Positions 17,736 through 27,231 of a stretch of DNA of 64,000 nt are shown piece after piece. Within the stretch, counting starts at the first letter, position 1. Each line of letters begins with the position of its first letter. The position numbers were made by a program, and so were the translations under genes. This DNA is from an uncultured Clostridia bacterium (GTDB taxonomy: Bacteria; Bacillota; Clostridia; Lachnospirales; CAG-274): the NCBI GenBank assembly GCA_947589665.1, contig CANQBJ010000002.1, positions 49,746-113,745 of the forward strand. Reading direction: 5' to 3'. The notes beneath the pieces were generated by a model. The model did no database searches. It had not been told where the DNA came from and was given only the letters and a program-made list of their open reading frames with translations.

Positions 17736-18347
17736 ATGAACAAGCAGATAATTATTGCCATAGGCCGTGAATTTGGCAGCGGCGGACATAAGATCGCCAA
17801 AAAGCTTGCGGAGGAGCTGGGCCTTGATTTCTATGACCGGCGTATGCTTGATGATCTTGCGGAGAGAAAGAATATAAAGATAGAGTTTCTTGAAAAATAT
17901 GACGAGGAGCCCAGAAAGTTTTTCGGAGCAAGAAGTGTAGATGCCAGAACTAAATCCTATTCCAATTCCATTGAAGAGATAATTGCTGAAATGCAGTTTG
18001 AATATATAAGGGAAAAGGCGGATAGCGGCGAAAGCTTTGTGATAGTGGGACGCTGCGCCGAGGAGATACTAAAGGATAAAAAAGGCCTTATATCAATATT
18101 TATACTTGCCGACAATGATGACAAGGTAAAAAGGACCATGGAAAAATTCGGCTTAGACGAAAAGGCTGCTATTGCCAAGAATAAACGTCATGACAAGACA
18201 AGGAAGAAATACCACAATGTGCATTCCGAGTCCAAATGGGGAGATTCAAGGACCTATGACCTTTGTATAAACAGCAGCAGCTTAGGTCTGGACGGTACTG
18301 TAGACATACTTAAAAAATACATAGGAGAAAGAATATGTAAATTATAA
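17736..18347 (+). CDS. Cytidylate kinase-like family protein
   Basis: The 203-residue protein begins with a P-loop-like IGREFGSGGHKIAKKLAEEL, the hallmark of the cytidylate kinase-like family (PF13189), followed by FYDRRMLDDLAE and a nucleotide-base region VIVGRCAEEIL. Members are assigned by fold as nucleoside monophosphate kinases, but their true substrate is mostly untested. A GAGGGGG ribosome site precedes the ATG. It lies 15 nt after the permease and 28 nt before the DUF362 gene, so a shared transcript is likely. Confidence 0.85.
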   Translation: MNKQIIIAIGREFGSGGHKIAKKLAEELGLDFYDRRMLDDLAERKNIKIEFLEKYDEEPRKFFGARSVDARTKSYSNSIEEIIAEMQFEYIREKADSGESFVIVGRCAEEILKDKKGLISIFILADNDDKVKRTMEKFGLDEKAAIAKNKRHDKTRKKYHNVHSESKWGDSRTYDLCINSSSLGLDGTVDILKKYIGERICKL

Positions 18348-18375
18348 TTATATGTATTTCAAAGGAGGGTAAATT

Positions 18376-19245
18376 ATGAGCTCAAAAGTTTATTTTACAT
18401 CTGTGATCACACCTGAAAGGGTGCTTGATATGTACAGGCATCTTGGTGTGGAATTAAAGGGAAATGTTATGATCAAGCTGCACTCAGGCGAGGTAGGAAA
18501 TCAGAATTTCCTCCGCCCCGATTTTTTCAAGCCTGTGATCGACTATGTAGGCGGTACCGTTGCTGAATGTAACACAGCCTACGAAGGTGAAAGAGATACT
18601 ACAGAAAAGCATTTAAAAACTCTTGAACATCACGGCTGGTCAAAATATTTCAAAGTTGATCTGCTTGATGCCGAGGGTCCCGATATGGAGCTTGCAATAC
18701 CTAATGGCAGCATAATCAAGAAGAATTTTGTAGGCAAGGATATGGCAAAATATGATTCCCTTCTTGTGCTTTCACATTTTAAGGGACATCCTATGGGCGG
18801 CTACGGCGGAGCCCTTAAGCAGCTTTCAATAGGTATCGCCTCCTCCTACGGTAAGGCATATATACATGGCGCTGGCAATCCATCAGCCTTCTGGACAACT
18901 GAGGCTGACCTGTTCCTTGGCGCTATGGCAGACGCCGCATACTCAGTTACGGATTATTTCAAAGGAAATGCCGTATATATCAATGTAATGAAGAATATGT
19001 CTGTGGACTGTGACTGCTGCGCAGTGGCAGATGACCCGTGCATGGAGGATATAGGCATACTTATTTCAACGGACCCCGTTGCTATCGATCAGGCTTGTAT
19101 AGACCTTGTGTATAATTCCGACGACAAGGGCAGAGATCACCTTGTTGAAAGAATAGAATCCAGACATGGTATACACACAATAGAAATGGCTGCAAAGCTT
19201 GGCATAGGCTCAAGAGAATATGAGCTTATAAATATTGACCGCTAA
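18376..19245 (+). CDS. DUF362 domain protein
   Basis: The 289-residue protein is a DUF362 domain without the ferredoxin-like extension found in many relatives. A four-cysteine cluster (C212, C214, C215, C222 in DCDCCAVADDPC) is conserved in this subgroup and could hold an Fe-S cluster or zinc. The segment SHFKGHPMGGYGGALKQLSIG is also characteristic. No enzymatic role is established. A strong AAAGGAGGG site precedes the ATG, and a hairpin terminator follows the stop. Confidence 0.85.
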   Translation: MSSKVYFTSVITPERVLDMYRHLGVELKGNVMIKLHSGEVGNQNFLRPDFFKPVIDYVGGTVAECNTAYEGERDTTEKHLKTLEHHGWSKYFKVDLLDAEGPDMELAIPNGSIIKKNFVGKDMAKYDSLLVLSHFKGHPMGGYGGALKQLSIGIASSYGKAYIHGAGNPSAFWTTEADLFLGAMADAAYSVTDYFKGNAVYINVMKNMSVDCDCCAVADDPCMEDIGILISTDPVAIDQACIDLVYNSDDKGRDHLVERIESRHGIHTIEMAAKLGIGSREYELINIDR

Positions 19246-19260
19246 AACTGACTCTAAGAT

Positions 19261-19290
19261 AAATGCTGAGGTGAAATATCCTCGGCATTT
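19261..19290 (+). terminator. Terminator after the DUF362 gene
   Basis: Stem AAATGCTGAGG / CCTCGGCATTT (one G-T pair) with a 7-nt loop, followed by a short AT-rich tail. The T-tract is weak. Confidence 0.6.
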
Positions 19291-19365
19291 ATTATAGAGC
19301 CTTTTTGAATTTACTGTGTTTTTGTTTAAAAAAACCAAAAGCCCATGCGCAAAACAACAAATTCC

Positions 19366-19393
19366 TTGCGTATACGAAAAAATGTGGTATACT
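19366..19393 (+). promoter_or_regulatory. Promoter of the SLH protein gene
   Basis: TTGCGT (19366-19371), 16-bp spacer, TATACT (19388-19393), 78 bp upstream of the start. Confidence 0.6.
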
Positions 19394-19471
19394 GTAAAGA
19401 GATATAGCTTGGCATGAGATACAGGCATATAGGTATTTACATAGTAAGAAAACAAGGAGGCAATAAAACCT

Positions 19472-20788
19472 ATGAAATTAAAATCAACAGTAGCCTACGC
19501 ATGGCAAAAGGTAGAACAGCCAATGCACACGCTCACCATCAAGGCTTTAGCAATATGCCTAGGCATGAGTGTAGTATTTGGCAGTGGAGTGGCACCCGTG
19601 AAGGAGTTAATGGTGCAGGAAGTATATGCGGCAACACAGTTTGCGGATGACGCACAGATACGAGACTATTCAAGGGAAGCTGTAGAAAGCTTAGTAGCAA
19701 GCAAGGGTATCAAGGGGTATCCAGAGGACAATACATTCAGACCCGATAACTCGATAACACGAGCAGAAGCGCTGTCGATGATCATGAACAGTATAGACCC
19801 ATCGGGTTCGGCAAGAAAAAATACAGCCGATAGTTTTAAAAATGTATCAACAGGTGAGGGTCGCAACATTTACTCTGATTCAAAAGAGTTTATAGCACCT
19901 ACAATCGCTGAAATCTGGGGTGGAAAACTTGAACAGGAATTAGTGTTATATACAAATATTGGTTCTCAGAACTTTAATGGGGAAAAACGCAGAGTAGATG
20001 GAAAGAGTGGTTGGCTTGCACCTATTACAAGGGCAGAGGCAGCAGCAATGATAGTTGACTGCTTAGAGGGTCTAAGTATTGAGACGATTCCTGTAACAGA
20101 CAATATTGAGTCAGTAATAAACGACTGGGATGAGAACCATTCTCCAGATTCAACATACGAGCATTACAACACAGTAAAAGGTAGTGTTGCTAAAGAGAAA
20201 ATCAAGAAACTCTACTCCGCAGGCATAGCTACCGGTGACGAAAACCATGACTTCCATCCACAGTATAATATCAAGAGACAAGACTTATCAGTATTAGTAT
20301 ATAAGACAGTAAACAAAAATAAGAGAACACCACTTAATGTAGCACCAAAGCAGGAAACACCAAAACCAGACAACGCAACCTTTGATATACATGATGCAGG
20401 ACGTAGAGATTTAGTTGAGGGAGACAAGCTCACAGTAGACGGCAAAACCTATGAAATCAAAGCCGGTGTAGGTGGAGTTTTAGGTGAGGGCTTACCGATA
20501 GGTATTGATTCAGGTAGGACTTTAACAAAGGTAAATGAAACATTAACTGTAGGAGTTGTATCAGATGGTACCGTTGGCAGACTTGGTGATAAATATGTAG
20601 CATGTCCAACAACTGGTGAAGCACATTTCCGTGATGACTGGGACAAAATAATGGATGCTTACACAGGTATTCAGCAGCAAAAAGGTAAAGGAACACAAGG
20701 AGAAACAGTTCAAGTCGGTTTAAATGGGTGGCTTACACTTCAATTCTTTGGAGAAGGCTGGGTTTCAGTTACACCTGACTGGATGTAA
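19472..20788 (+). CDS. S-layer homology (SLH) domain surface protein
   Basis: The 438-residue secreted protein has an N-terminal signal sequence with a hydrophobic core (about 22-38). Three SLH modules follow: GYPEDNTFRPDNSITRAEAL near residue 80, APITRAEAAAMIV near 185, and GDENHDFHPQYNIKRQDLS near 255. SLH triplets anchor proteins to pyruvylated cell-wall polymer. The C-terminal 150 residues (after a proline-rich stretch at about 290) match no domain I recognise. Codon choice differs from the neighbours, with more ATC/ATT isoleucine, suggesting an acquired gene. The ribosome site is AAGGAGGC, and the gene has its own promoter and terminator. Confidence 0.85.
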   Translation: MKLKSTVAYAWQKVEQPMHTLTIKALAICLGMSVVFGSGVAPVKELMVQEVYAATQFADDAQIRDYSREAVESLVASKGIKGYPEDNTFRPDNSITRAEALSMIMNSIDPSGSARKNTADSFKNVSTGEGRNIYSDSKEFIAPTIAEIWGGKLEQELVLYTNIGSQNFNGEKRRVDGKSGWLAPITRAEAAAMIVDCLEGLSIETIPVTDNIESVINDWDENHSPDSTYEHYNTVKGSVAKEKIKKLYSAGIATGDENHDFHPQYNIKRQDLSVLVYKTVNKNKRTPLNVAPKQETPKPDNATFDIHDAGRRDLVEGDKLTVDGKTYEIKAGVGGVLGEGLPIGIDSGRTLTKVNETLTVGVVSDGTVGRLGDKYVACPTTGEAHFRDDWDKIMDAYTGIQQQKGKGTQGETVQVGLNGWLTLQFFGEGWVSVTPDWM

Positions 20789-20822
20789 TACCCAATATAA
20801 TTATATAACTAAGTATATTAGA

Positions 20823-20854
20823 AAGACACTTCAAAACAATGGAGTGTCTTTTTT
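20823..20854 (+). terminator. Terminator after the SLH gene
   Basis: Stem AAGACACT / AGTGTCTT with a 12-nt loop, followed by TTTT. Confidence 0.85.
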
Positions 20855-20951
20855 GTTTGGTTTTCTTAAACAGCTTGAATTACTCAAATCGCCGAATAAT
20901 AAATAATGGACAATACTACCGAAATCTGCTATACTGGATATCGGTGATGTT

Positions 20952-22301
20952 ATGGAAAAGGAATTCAATACCACATCGATACCTGAATTGGTGTTCAAGC
21001 TTGGCATACCTGCTATGCTAGCGCAGTTTTTCAATATCCTCTACAGTATAGTTGACAGGATATTCTTAGGAAATATAGAGGGTACGGGCGAGCTTTCCCT
21101 TGCCGCTGTAGGCATATGCGCTCCTGCTCTTACTGCCATTACCGCCTTTGCCTTTATGGTAGGTATAGGAGGCTCATCTCTTATGAGCATAAGTATAGGC
21201 AGAGGTGACAGAGTTCAGGCGCAAAGAGCAATAAATAACTCGGCGCTGATGCTTATAGCAATAAGTATAGCCGTTACCATATTAGCGCTTTTATTCAAAA
21301 GGATCATACTCTATATGCTTGGCTCAGGCGATAATTTATATCCCTTTGCCAATGCCTATTTTACAATATACATACTGGGTACGATCTCATCTCTTACAGG
21401 CTTGGGCTTAAATCAGTTTATACTGGCTCAGGGCTATGCAAGAGAGGGTATGCTTTCAGTCGTAATAGGCGCAGTTGTTAATGCAGTCCTTGACCCTATA
21501 TTCATATACGGTCTGGATATGGGTGTAGAGGGCGCCGCTATAGCAACGGTCATATCTCAGACCTGTACTATGATATATGTTCTGAGATTTCTTATATGCA
21601 AAAGGCTGAGCGTAAATATCGGCTTGGGCTTGTACAGTATCAGAACGGCAGGCAGAATACTGTCCATAGGCATAATGTCGTTCTTTATAACACTGCTGGA
21701 TAACTTTATGATAGTTCTTCTCAATGTACAGCTAAGACGCTGGGGCGGAGAGCTTACAGGAGATAAATACATAGCCTGCGCCGCTATCATTCAAAGCTTT
21801 ATGATACTTGTAAACAATCCGGGGCAAGGCATTACAACAGGCTGCGGTACACTTTTCAGCTTCCACTACGGCGCAGGAAATTATAAAAAGGTAATGCAAA
21901 GCTTTAAATATGTGCTGCTGCTCTGCTGCATATATCTGGGAATACTTCTGATACTTTCTCAGACCATACCCGACGTATTTGTAAGAATATTCAGCAGAAG
22001 CGATGAAACCGTAGGGCTTACAGCGGGATTTCTGTCTAAGTATACCCTTGGTATTTTAGGTGTGGCAGTGCAGTATGCCTTTGTAGACGGTCTTACCGCT
22101 ATGGGTAAGATAAAATATGCCTTCCCTATTTCATTTTTCAGAAAGATACTTTATATTCTGTGCGTGGCATTTCTGCCTTTTGTAACAAGACTTGAAAATA
22201 TATTCTATGCCTCCGCAATTTCAGACATTGTCGGCTCCCTTTTTACACTGACGGTATTCTTCGCGTTTATTAAGCCAAGGTTAAAAAGAGAGATGGTGTA
22301 G
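20952..22301 (+). CDS. MATE family efflux transporter
   Basis: The 449-residue protein has about 12 hydrophobic helices and the typical MATE opening IPELVFKLGIPAMLAQFFN and VDRIFLGN, with the repeated half beginning near residue 230. MATE proteins export drugs or metabolites using Na+ or H+ gradients; this one is nearest the MepA/DinF-like group by general pattern, substrate unknown. The ribosome site (GGTGATG) is weak. The stop is followed within 30 bp by copy 2 of the dispersed repeat. Confidence 0.92.
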   Translation: MEKEFNTTSIPELVFKLGIPAMLAQFFNILYSIVDRIFLGNIEGTGELSLAAVGICAPALTAITAFAFMVGIGGSSLMSISIGRGDRVQAQRAINNSALMLIAISIAVTILALLFKRIILYMLGSGDNLYPFANAYFTIYILGTISSLTGLGLNQFILAQGYAREGMLSVVIGAVVNAVLDPIFIYGLDMGVEGAAIATVISQTCTMIYVLRFLICKRLSVNIGLGLYSIRTAGRILSIGIMSFFITLLDNFMIVLLNVQLRRWGGELTGDKYIACAAIIQSFMILVNNPGQGITTGCGTLFSFHYGAGNYKKVMQSFKYVLLLCCIYLGILLILSQTIPDVFVRIFSRSDETVGLTAGFLSKYTLGILGVAVQYAFVDGLTAMGKIKYAFPISFFRKILYILCVAFLPFVTRLENIFYASAISDIVGSLFTLTVFFAFIKPRLKREMV

Positions 22302-22326
22302 GGGAAATTGAAGTAAATTTGTTTAG

Positions 22327-22553
22327 CGACCTCTCCACCGCCTAACGGCGGTCCCCCTCCCCTGATTAGGGGAGGCTATACACCGCAAAGGCAGTGACAA
22401 TGACTTAATTGTTGTTTTTCTAAGTAAATAAGGGATTTTTCGAAGCACCCACCTAAGGCTCCCCTAATCAGGGGAGCTGTCAGCCGCGGCAAAAGTTTAT
22501 ATAAAAATAGCTGTGAACGGGGCTGACTGAGAGGTCGAACCTATTAACATAAA
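22327..22553. repeat. Dispersed palindromic repeat, copy 2
   Basis: Ends are CGACCTCTC (22327-22335) and GAGAGGTCG (22529-22537). The first hairpin is CCGCC/GGCGG where copy 1 has CCAACC/GGTTGG: both arms changed together. The second (CCTCCCCT/AGGGGAGG) and third (GCTCCCCT/AGGGGAGC) hairpins and the GTCAGCC/GGCTGAC pair are kept. Outside the right end TATTAACATAAA (22542-22553) is the inverse of the AT-rich sequence left of copy 1. It occupies most of the gap between the MATE gene and mgtE; no gene is seen there. Confidence 0.8.
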
Positions 22554-22577
22554 TGCACATTTTTACATCTGTTTAAC

Positions 22578-22606
22578 TTGACTAAAATGCACAATATAAT
22601 TATAAT
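22578..22606 (+). promoter_or_regulatory. Promoter of mgtE
   Basis: TTGACT (22578-22583), 17-bp spacer, TATAAT (22601-22606). The leader to the start codon is only about 60 nt and contains a small hairpin (CTTAC/GTAAG) followed by a T-run, too short for an M-box magnesium riboswitch. Confidence 0.7.
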
Positions 22607-22675
22607 AAAATAGTATAGGGATACTTACCTGTCGGTTAAAATGTAAGCGGCTTTTTTATTTTAAGGAGAGATATA

Positions 22676-24070
22676 ATGGAAAAGCAGATTTTAAAGGAAC
22701 CGAATTATGCTGAAGAGCTTGTCGGCTTAATAAGAAGTAATATAGGAAATGAAAAATTAATAGAGCTACTTGAGGACTATCATGATAATGATATAGCAGA
22801 TGCCTTTGAGCAGCTTTCCGAGGAGGAAAGGGAAGAGCTTTATAAAATACTGGGTCCTGAAAGGATATCAGAGATATATGCCTACCTTGAGGATGCCGAC
22901 GAATATTTGCAGGAGTTGGATATACACAAGGCGGCAAAGATAATCGAGAATATGGATTCCGACGATGCTGTTGATATTCTTGAGGAAATGGACGATGAGG
23001 TACAGGAGCAGATATCACAGCTTATTGACGAAGAGGCAAATGCCGATATCCAGCTTATACAGTCCTATGATGACGATGAGATAGGCAGTATGATGACTAC
23101 TAATTTTATTGTCATTGAAAAGAATATGTCGGTCAAAGCGGCAATGAAGGCTCTTGTGGAGCAGGCGGAAAAGAATGACAATATTTCAACGATATATGTA
23201 GTTGACGAAAGCGAAAAATATTACGGCGCCCTGGATCTAAAGGACCTTATTACTGCAAGGGAACATACGGAGCTTGAGCCTCTTATGAGTACGTCATATC
23301 CCTATGTAATGGATCATGATAAAATAAGCGAAAATATCGAGCGTATAAGAGATTATTCAGAGGACTCCATTCCCGTACTGAATACGGATATGGAAATACT
23401 GGGCATAATAACCGCTCAGGATATTGCAGAGGCAGTAGACGACGAGTTAGGCGATGACTATGCAAAGCTGGCAGGTCTTACCTCAGAAGAGGACCTTGAT
23501 GAACCCTTGCTTGAGAGTATGAAAAAGAGAATACCATGGCTTGTTGTACTTCTTTTCCTCGGTATAGGCGTTTCTACAGTAGTAGGTATGTTTGAAAATG
23601 TTGTAGCGCAGATAGCCCTTGTAGTCTGCTTTCAGTCTCTTATACTGGATATGGCAGGCAATGTGGGAACACAGTCCCTTGCCGTAACCATAAGAGTGCT
23701 TATGGACGAAAACCTTAAGACAAGTCAGAAGATAATTCTTATTTTCAAGGAAATGCGCATAGGCCTTTGCAACGGTCTTCTTATAAGCGCAATAGCATTT
23801 TTGTTCATAGGCATATATGTAGCCCTGTTTAAGACAAACAGCTGGGCTTATGCCTTTTCGGTATCTGGCTGTGTAGGTATATCGCTTATAGTGGCTATGA
23901 TAATTTCAAGCCTTGTGGGAACAGTCGTTCCTATGTTCTTCCACAAAATAAAAATAGACCCTGCTGTCGCATCGGGTCCGCTTATTACTACAGTAAACGA
24001 CCTTGTAGCAGTCGTTACCTACTACGGCTTGTCATGGATACTGCTTATAAATATTGCTCATCTGGCTTAA
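22676..24070 (+). CDS. mgtE: Magnesium transporter MgtE
   Basis: The 464-residue protein has the full MgtE plan. An acidic N-domain (about 1-135, superhelical DIADAFEQLSEEE-type repeats) is followed by two CBS domains (about 140-265) that sense cytosolic Mg2+. The C-terminal five-helix channel carries the signature DMAGNVGTQSLA at about 325-336. It conducts Mg2+ into the cell and closes when Mg2+ is high. The ribosome site AAGGAGAG precedes the ATG, and a strong terminator follows. Confidence 0.96.
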   Translation: MEKQILKEPNYAEELVGLIRSNIGNEKLIELLEDYHDNDIADAFEQLSEEEREELYKILGPERISEIYAYLEDADEYLQELDIHKAAKIIENMDSDDAVDILEEMDDEVQEQISQLIDEEANADIQLIQSYDDDEIGSMMTTNFIVIEKNMSVKAAMKALVEQAEKNDNISTIYVVDESEKYYGALDLKDLITAREHTELEPLMSTSYPYVMDHDKISENIERIRDYSEDSIPVLNTDMEILGIITAQDIAEAVDDELGDDYAKLAGLTSEEDLDEPLLESMKKRIPWLVVLLFLGIGVSTVVGMFENVVAQIALVVCFQSLILDMAGNVGTQSLAVTIRVLMDENLKTSQKIILIFKEMRIGLCNGLLISAIAFLFIGIYVALFKTNSWAYAFSVSGCVGISLIVAMIISSLVGTVVPMFFHKIKIDPAVASGPLITTVNDLVAVVTYYGLSWILLINIAHLA

Positions 24071-24082
24071 AAATGACTAAAG

Positions 24083-24113
24083 AAAAAAGACTGCCCCTTG
24101 GCAGTCCTTTTTC
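24083..24113 (+). terminator. Terminator after mgtE
   Basis: Stem GACTGCC / GGCAGTC (24089-24106) with a CCTT loop, flanked by an A-run and CTTTTTC. Confidence 0.9.
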
Positions 24114-24196
24114 TTTATAACCTTAATCACCATTAAACAAAAAACAATATATTTTATCAAGTAAATTTATGTTTATGTTAAATAAGGAATTACTGA

Positions 24197-24397
24197 TCAT
24201 AAACGAACAACATTTGCAGCCTGTGGACCCTTTTCTCCGTCTACTACGTCAAATTCAACCTTCTGACCTTCCTCTAAAGTCTTAAAGCCGTCGGACTGAA
24301 TTGCTGAGAAATGAACAAATACGTCATTATCATCTTCCACAGAGATAAATCCAAAGCCCTTTTCAGCGTTAAACCATTTTACTGTTCCTTGTTTCAT
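24197..24397 (-). CDS. cspA: Cold-shock protein (CspA family)
   Basis: The 66-residue protein is a single OB-fold cold-shock domain with RNP1 KGFGFI and RNP2 VFVHFSAI, binding single-stranded RNA and DNA as an RNA chaperone. AGGAGG lies just upstream of the ATG. About 130 bp separate it from proC; within this, TTGACT at 24478-24483 (minus strand) could be a -35 box, giving a long leader of the type usual for csp genes. No hairpin was resolved in that leader. Confidence 0.95.
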   Translation of the reverse strand: MKQGTVKWFNAEKGFGFISVEDDNDVFVHFSAIQSDGFKTLEEGQKVEFDVVDGEKGPQAANVVRL

Positions 24398-24528
24398 TTA
24401 ACAGTTCCTCCTGATATAAAAAAATTTCATGGGGTTAATAAAAACCTATACATAAGGCTACCACAAACAGAGCAAAAAGTCAATGAAAATGTTGGTCATT
24501 TTACATTATTTTTTTTACAAAAAGCGAT

Positions 24529-25335
24529 CTATTTCTTGTTAAGCGCTCTGTCCTTAAGCACCGAATTTTCAACAGCCTTAACTATAGCCGATTGAAATTT
24601 ATACTCCTCCAGAGTGCATACTCCCTCTATGGTCGTACCGCCGGGAGAGCATACCTTGTCTATAAGCTCCCAGGGATGAGCGTCCGACCTTGAAAACATT
24701 GCAGCGCTTCCCGATACGGCGGCTGCCGCTATCTCAAGAGCCTGCTTCTTGTTCATACCCATTTTCTGAGCGCCCTTGGCAAGAGAATCTATAAAAAGAT
24801 ATACATAGGCAGGTGAGCAGCCTGCTATGGCTGAAAATACCGCAAACATATTTTCATCTATCCTTGCCGTCATACCTATTGCCCTTAAAATATCCTCAGC
24901 CGTGTCAAGGTCACTGTCCGATGCCGCAGCATTTTTACATAACGCAGTTGCGGACATTAGTATCTCGGCATTTATATTTGGCATCATCCTGACTATAGGT
25001 GTATCAAATCCCAGCATTTCGCCTATGCTCTCTGTGGTAATGCCTGCCGCCATTGATATGAGCAGAGGTCTTTCTGCCCTTATATAGCCCTTTATATCCT
25101 CTATAACAGAGGGAAATACCACAGGCTTGACCGCCATAAACACTATGTCGCTGTTCTTTATTAATTCTTCATAGTCCTTGCAGGGACATATGCCCTGCTC
25201 TTTTGTAAAGCCTTCAAGCAAAGCCGTATTTTTTTCAACTACATTTATATTTTCGGCGGATATCTTACCGCTTTTTATAAGTCCCTTTATAATGGCGCCG
25301 CCCATATTGCCTGCGCCTATAAATCCTAACCTCAT
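24529..25335 (-). CDS. proC: Pyrroline-5-carboxylate reductase
   Basis: The 268-residue enzyme reduces pyrroline-5-carboxylate to proline with NAD(P)H. The nucleotide-binding motif is at the N-terminus, MRLGFIGAGNMGGAI, and the C-terminal dimer domain has ACSPAY-like GCSPAYVYLFIDSLA and CSPGGTTIEG. A frame 12 residues longer exists, but GGAGG (25341-25345) is placed for the ATG at 25335. It begins 10 nt after the nadA stop and is the last gene of the fhs operon. Confidence 0.95.
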   Translation of the reverse strand: MRLGFIGAGNMGGAIIKGLIKSGKISAENINVVEKNTALLEGFTKEQGICPCKDYEELIKNSDIVFMAVKPVVFPSVIEDIKGYIRAERPLLISMAAGITTESIGEMLGFDTPIVRMMPNINAEILMSATALCKNAAASDSDLDTAEDILRAIGMTARIDENMFAVFSAIAGCSPAYVYLFIDSLAKGAQKMGMNKKQALEIAAAAVSGSAAMFSRSDAHPWELIDKVCSPGGTTIEGVCTLEEYKFQSAIVKAVENSVLKDRALNKK

Positions 25336-25345
25336 TTTATCCTCC

Positions 25346-26380
25346 TTACGCAAGAGAAAGCATTGTTTCAAGAGATTTAAGAGCGTCCTTTGCTATTTCC
25401 TTGTCAACGATTACCTGCTTTTCAAAATTGCCCTTTTGTATATCCTCCAGTGTTTCAAGAAGATTTGAGACAGTAGTCTTGTTCATATTGGTACATACAC
25501 TTGAAGTGTCCAGTATATAAACGCTCTTGTCCGTGTATGTGTCCTTAAGACGCTTTACAAGATTATGCTCTGTGCCTACTATCCACTTGCTGCCCTTTTC
25601 TCCGTTTTTCACCTGAGCTATAAGGTACTCGGTAGAGCCCTTGCCGTCTGCCGCCTGTGCTATTTCAAAACGGCATTCGGGATGTACTATTATCTTAGCG
25701 TCGGGGTGAGCCTTCCTTGCATCCTCTATATGCTTCATATCTATCTTGTGATGAACATGACAAAAGCCCTTCCACAGCACTATTTTAACATCCTTCTTGT
25801 CGCAGCTGTATTCAAGCTTTTCAGTCTTTGGGTCGTATTCCGCCATATGGTCGATATCAATGCCCAGATCATAAGCAGTGTTCCTGCCTAAATTCTGATC
25901 CGGCAGGAAAAGTATTACCTTGTTCTGCTTAAGTCCCCACTCTACGACCTTTGCCGCATTGCCCGATGTAACGGTAGTACCCCCTCTTTTGCCGCAGAAT
26001 GCCTTTACCTCTGCCTTTGAATTTACATATGTAATAGGTACTATTTCGCAGCCCAGCTCCTCCGTAACGATATCCCACGCCTTTTCCGCCTGCTCCATAT
26101 CTGCCATATCAGCCATAGGGCAGCCTGCTATAATTGCGGGCTGAAGTACCTTCTGCCAATCCTCGGTAAGTATATCGGCAGTTTCCGACATAAAGTATAC
26201 ACCGCAGAAAACTATGTACTTTGCCCTTTTGTTCTGCTGCGCGTACTGAGCCAGCTTAAGGGAATCTCCTACAAGGTCCGCAGTCTTTACGATATCGTCA
26301 CTCTGGTAATGATGAGCAAGAATGAGAAGGTCCTCGCCCATTTCCTTTTTTATCTCAAGTATTTTCTCAATATCTGTCAT
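25346..26380 (-). CDS. nadA: Quinolinate synthase A
   Basis: The 344-residue enzyme condenses iminoaspartate with dihydroxyacetone phosphate to quinolinate, the first dedicated NAD precursor. Three cysteines in positions expected for the 4Fe-4S cluster are visible: C59 (FCGVYFM), the one in GFCHVH, and the one in SSVCTNM. The HHYQSDD motif at 23-29 is diagnostic. Its ATG overlaps the nadC stop by 4 nt. No nadB (aspartate oxidase) is present in this window. Confidence 0.96.
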   Translation of the reverse strand: MTDIEKILEIKKEMGEDLLILAHHYQSDDIVKTADLVGDSLKLAQYAQQNKRAKYIVFCGVYFMSETADILTEDWQKVLQPAIIAGCPMADMADMEQAEKAWDIVTEELGCEIVPITYVNSKAEVKAFCGKRGGTTVTSGNAAKVVEWGLKQNKVILFLPDQNLGRNTAYDLGIDIDHMAEYDPKTEKLEYSCDKKDVKIVLWKGFCHVHHKIDMKHIEDARKAHPDAKIIVHPECRFEIAQAADGKGSTEYLIAQVKNGEKGSKWIVGTEHNLVKRLKDTYTDKSVYILDTSSVCTNMNKTTVSNLLETLEDIQKGNFEKQVIVDKEIAKDALKSLETMLSLA

Positions 26381-27222
26381 TTCTTGATGCCCTCCGTACT
26401 GTTAAAGCTTATGTCAAGAGGCTTTGCGCCGTTGGTGAGAGAGCCTACGGAAATAACATTGACGCCGCAGCCTCTGAAATCTGCTATATTGTGAAGTCCT
26501 ATGCCGCCTGATGCCTCGGTTATGATGCTCTTAGGCACAAGAGCAGCAAGCTCCTTGATCTCCTCCGGTCTGAAATTGTCAAACATAATGACGTCGGCTC
26601 CTGCCTTTACAGCCTCTATCACCTGTTCTCTTGTTTCGGTCTCCACCTCTATCTTTACCATATGTCCAAGCCTTGACTTCACTGTTTCTACAGCCTTCGT
26701 AATGCCGCCTGCAAAGGCAATATGATTGTCCTTTAGCATAACTCCGTCATAAAGAGCATATCTGTGATTGAAACAGCCGCCCTGTGTAACGGCATATTTT
26801 TCAAAAAGTCTTAAGCCCGGATGTGTTTTTCTGGTGTCAACTATTTTAATAGTATCATCGTCAAGAGCCTCAACAAGCCTTCTTCCCATCGTAGCAATGC
26901 CGCTCATAAGCTGCATTAAATTAAGTACAACTCTTTCAGCAGAGAGAAGCGTTTCCACACTGCCTTCCACAAGCGCGATATTTTCGCCCTTTCTGACCTT
27001 TTCTCCGTCTTTTTTAAGAAGAGTTATTTTATAGTCGTCAGAAAAGAATGAATATGCCATATCTATGACGTCGGTACCGCATATAACACCATCGTCCTTG
27101 GCGAGAAATATGCCCTTTCCTCTCAGACTGCTGCCGAAAATAAGCTCCGTAGACAGGTCTCCCGTACCTATATCCTCTTTTAAAAATGAAGCTATAAGCT
27201 CCTTTGCAAGTAGTTTGTTCAT
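26377..27222 (-). CDS. nadC: Nicotinate-nucleotide diphosphorylase (carboxylating)
   Basis: The 281-residue quinolinate phosphoribosyltransferase forms nicotinate mononucleotide from quinolinate and PRPP. Recognisable motifs are the N-terminal EDIGTGDLSTE, the central VDTRKTHPGLRLFEKYAV and VMLKDNH, and the C-terminal EASGGI. AGGAGAT precedes the ATG. It is translationally overlapped with nadA and begins 9 nt after folD, so NAD and folate genes share a transcript. Confidence 0.96.
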   Translation of the reverse strand: MNKLLAKELIASFLKEDIGTGDLSTELIFGSSLRGKGIFLAKDDGVICGTDVIDMAYSFFSDDYKITLLKKDGEKVRKGENIALVEGSVETLLSAERVVLNLMQLMSGIATMGRRLVEALDDDTIKIVDTRKTHPGLRLFEKYAVTQGGCFNHRYALYDGVMLKDNHIAFAGGITKAVETVKSRLGHMVKIEVETETREQVIEAVKAGADVIMFDNFRPEEIKELAALVPKSIITEASGGIGLHNIADFRGCGVNVISVGSLTNGAKPLDISFNSTEGIKK

Positions 27223-27231
27223 GATGATCTC

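Noticed and set aside
22607..22675. Possible M-box magnesium riboswitch before mgtE
   Set aside because: The leader after the promoter is only about 60 nt and lacks the conserved M-box core; only a small hairpin is present.
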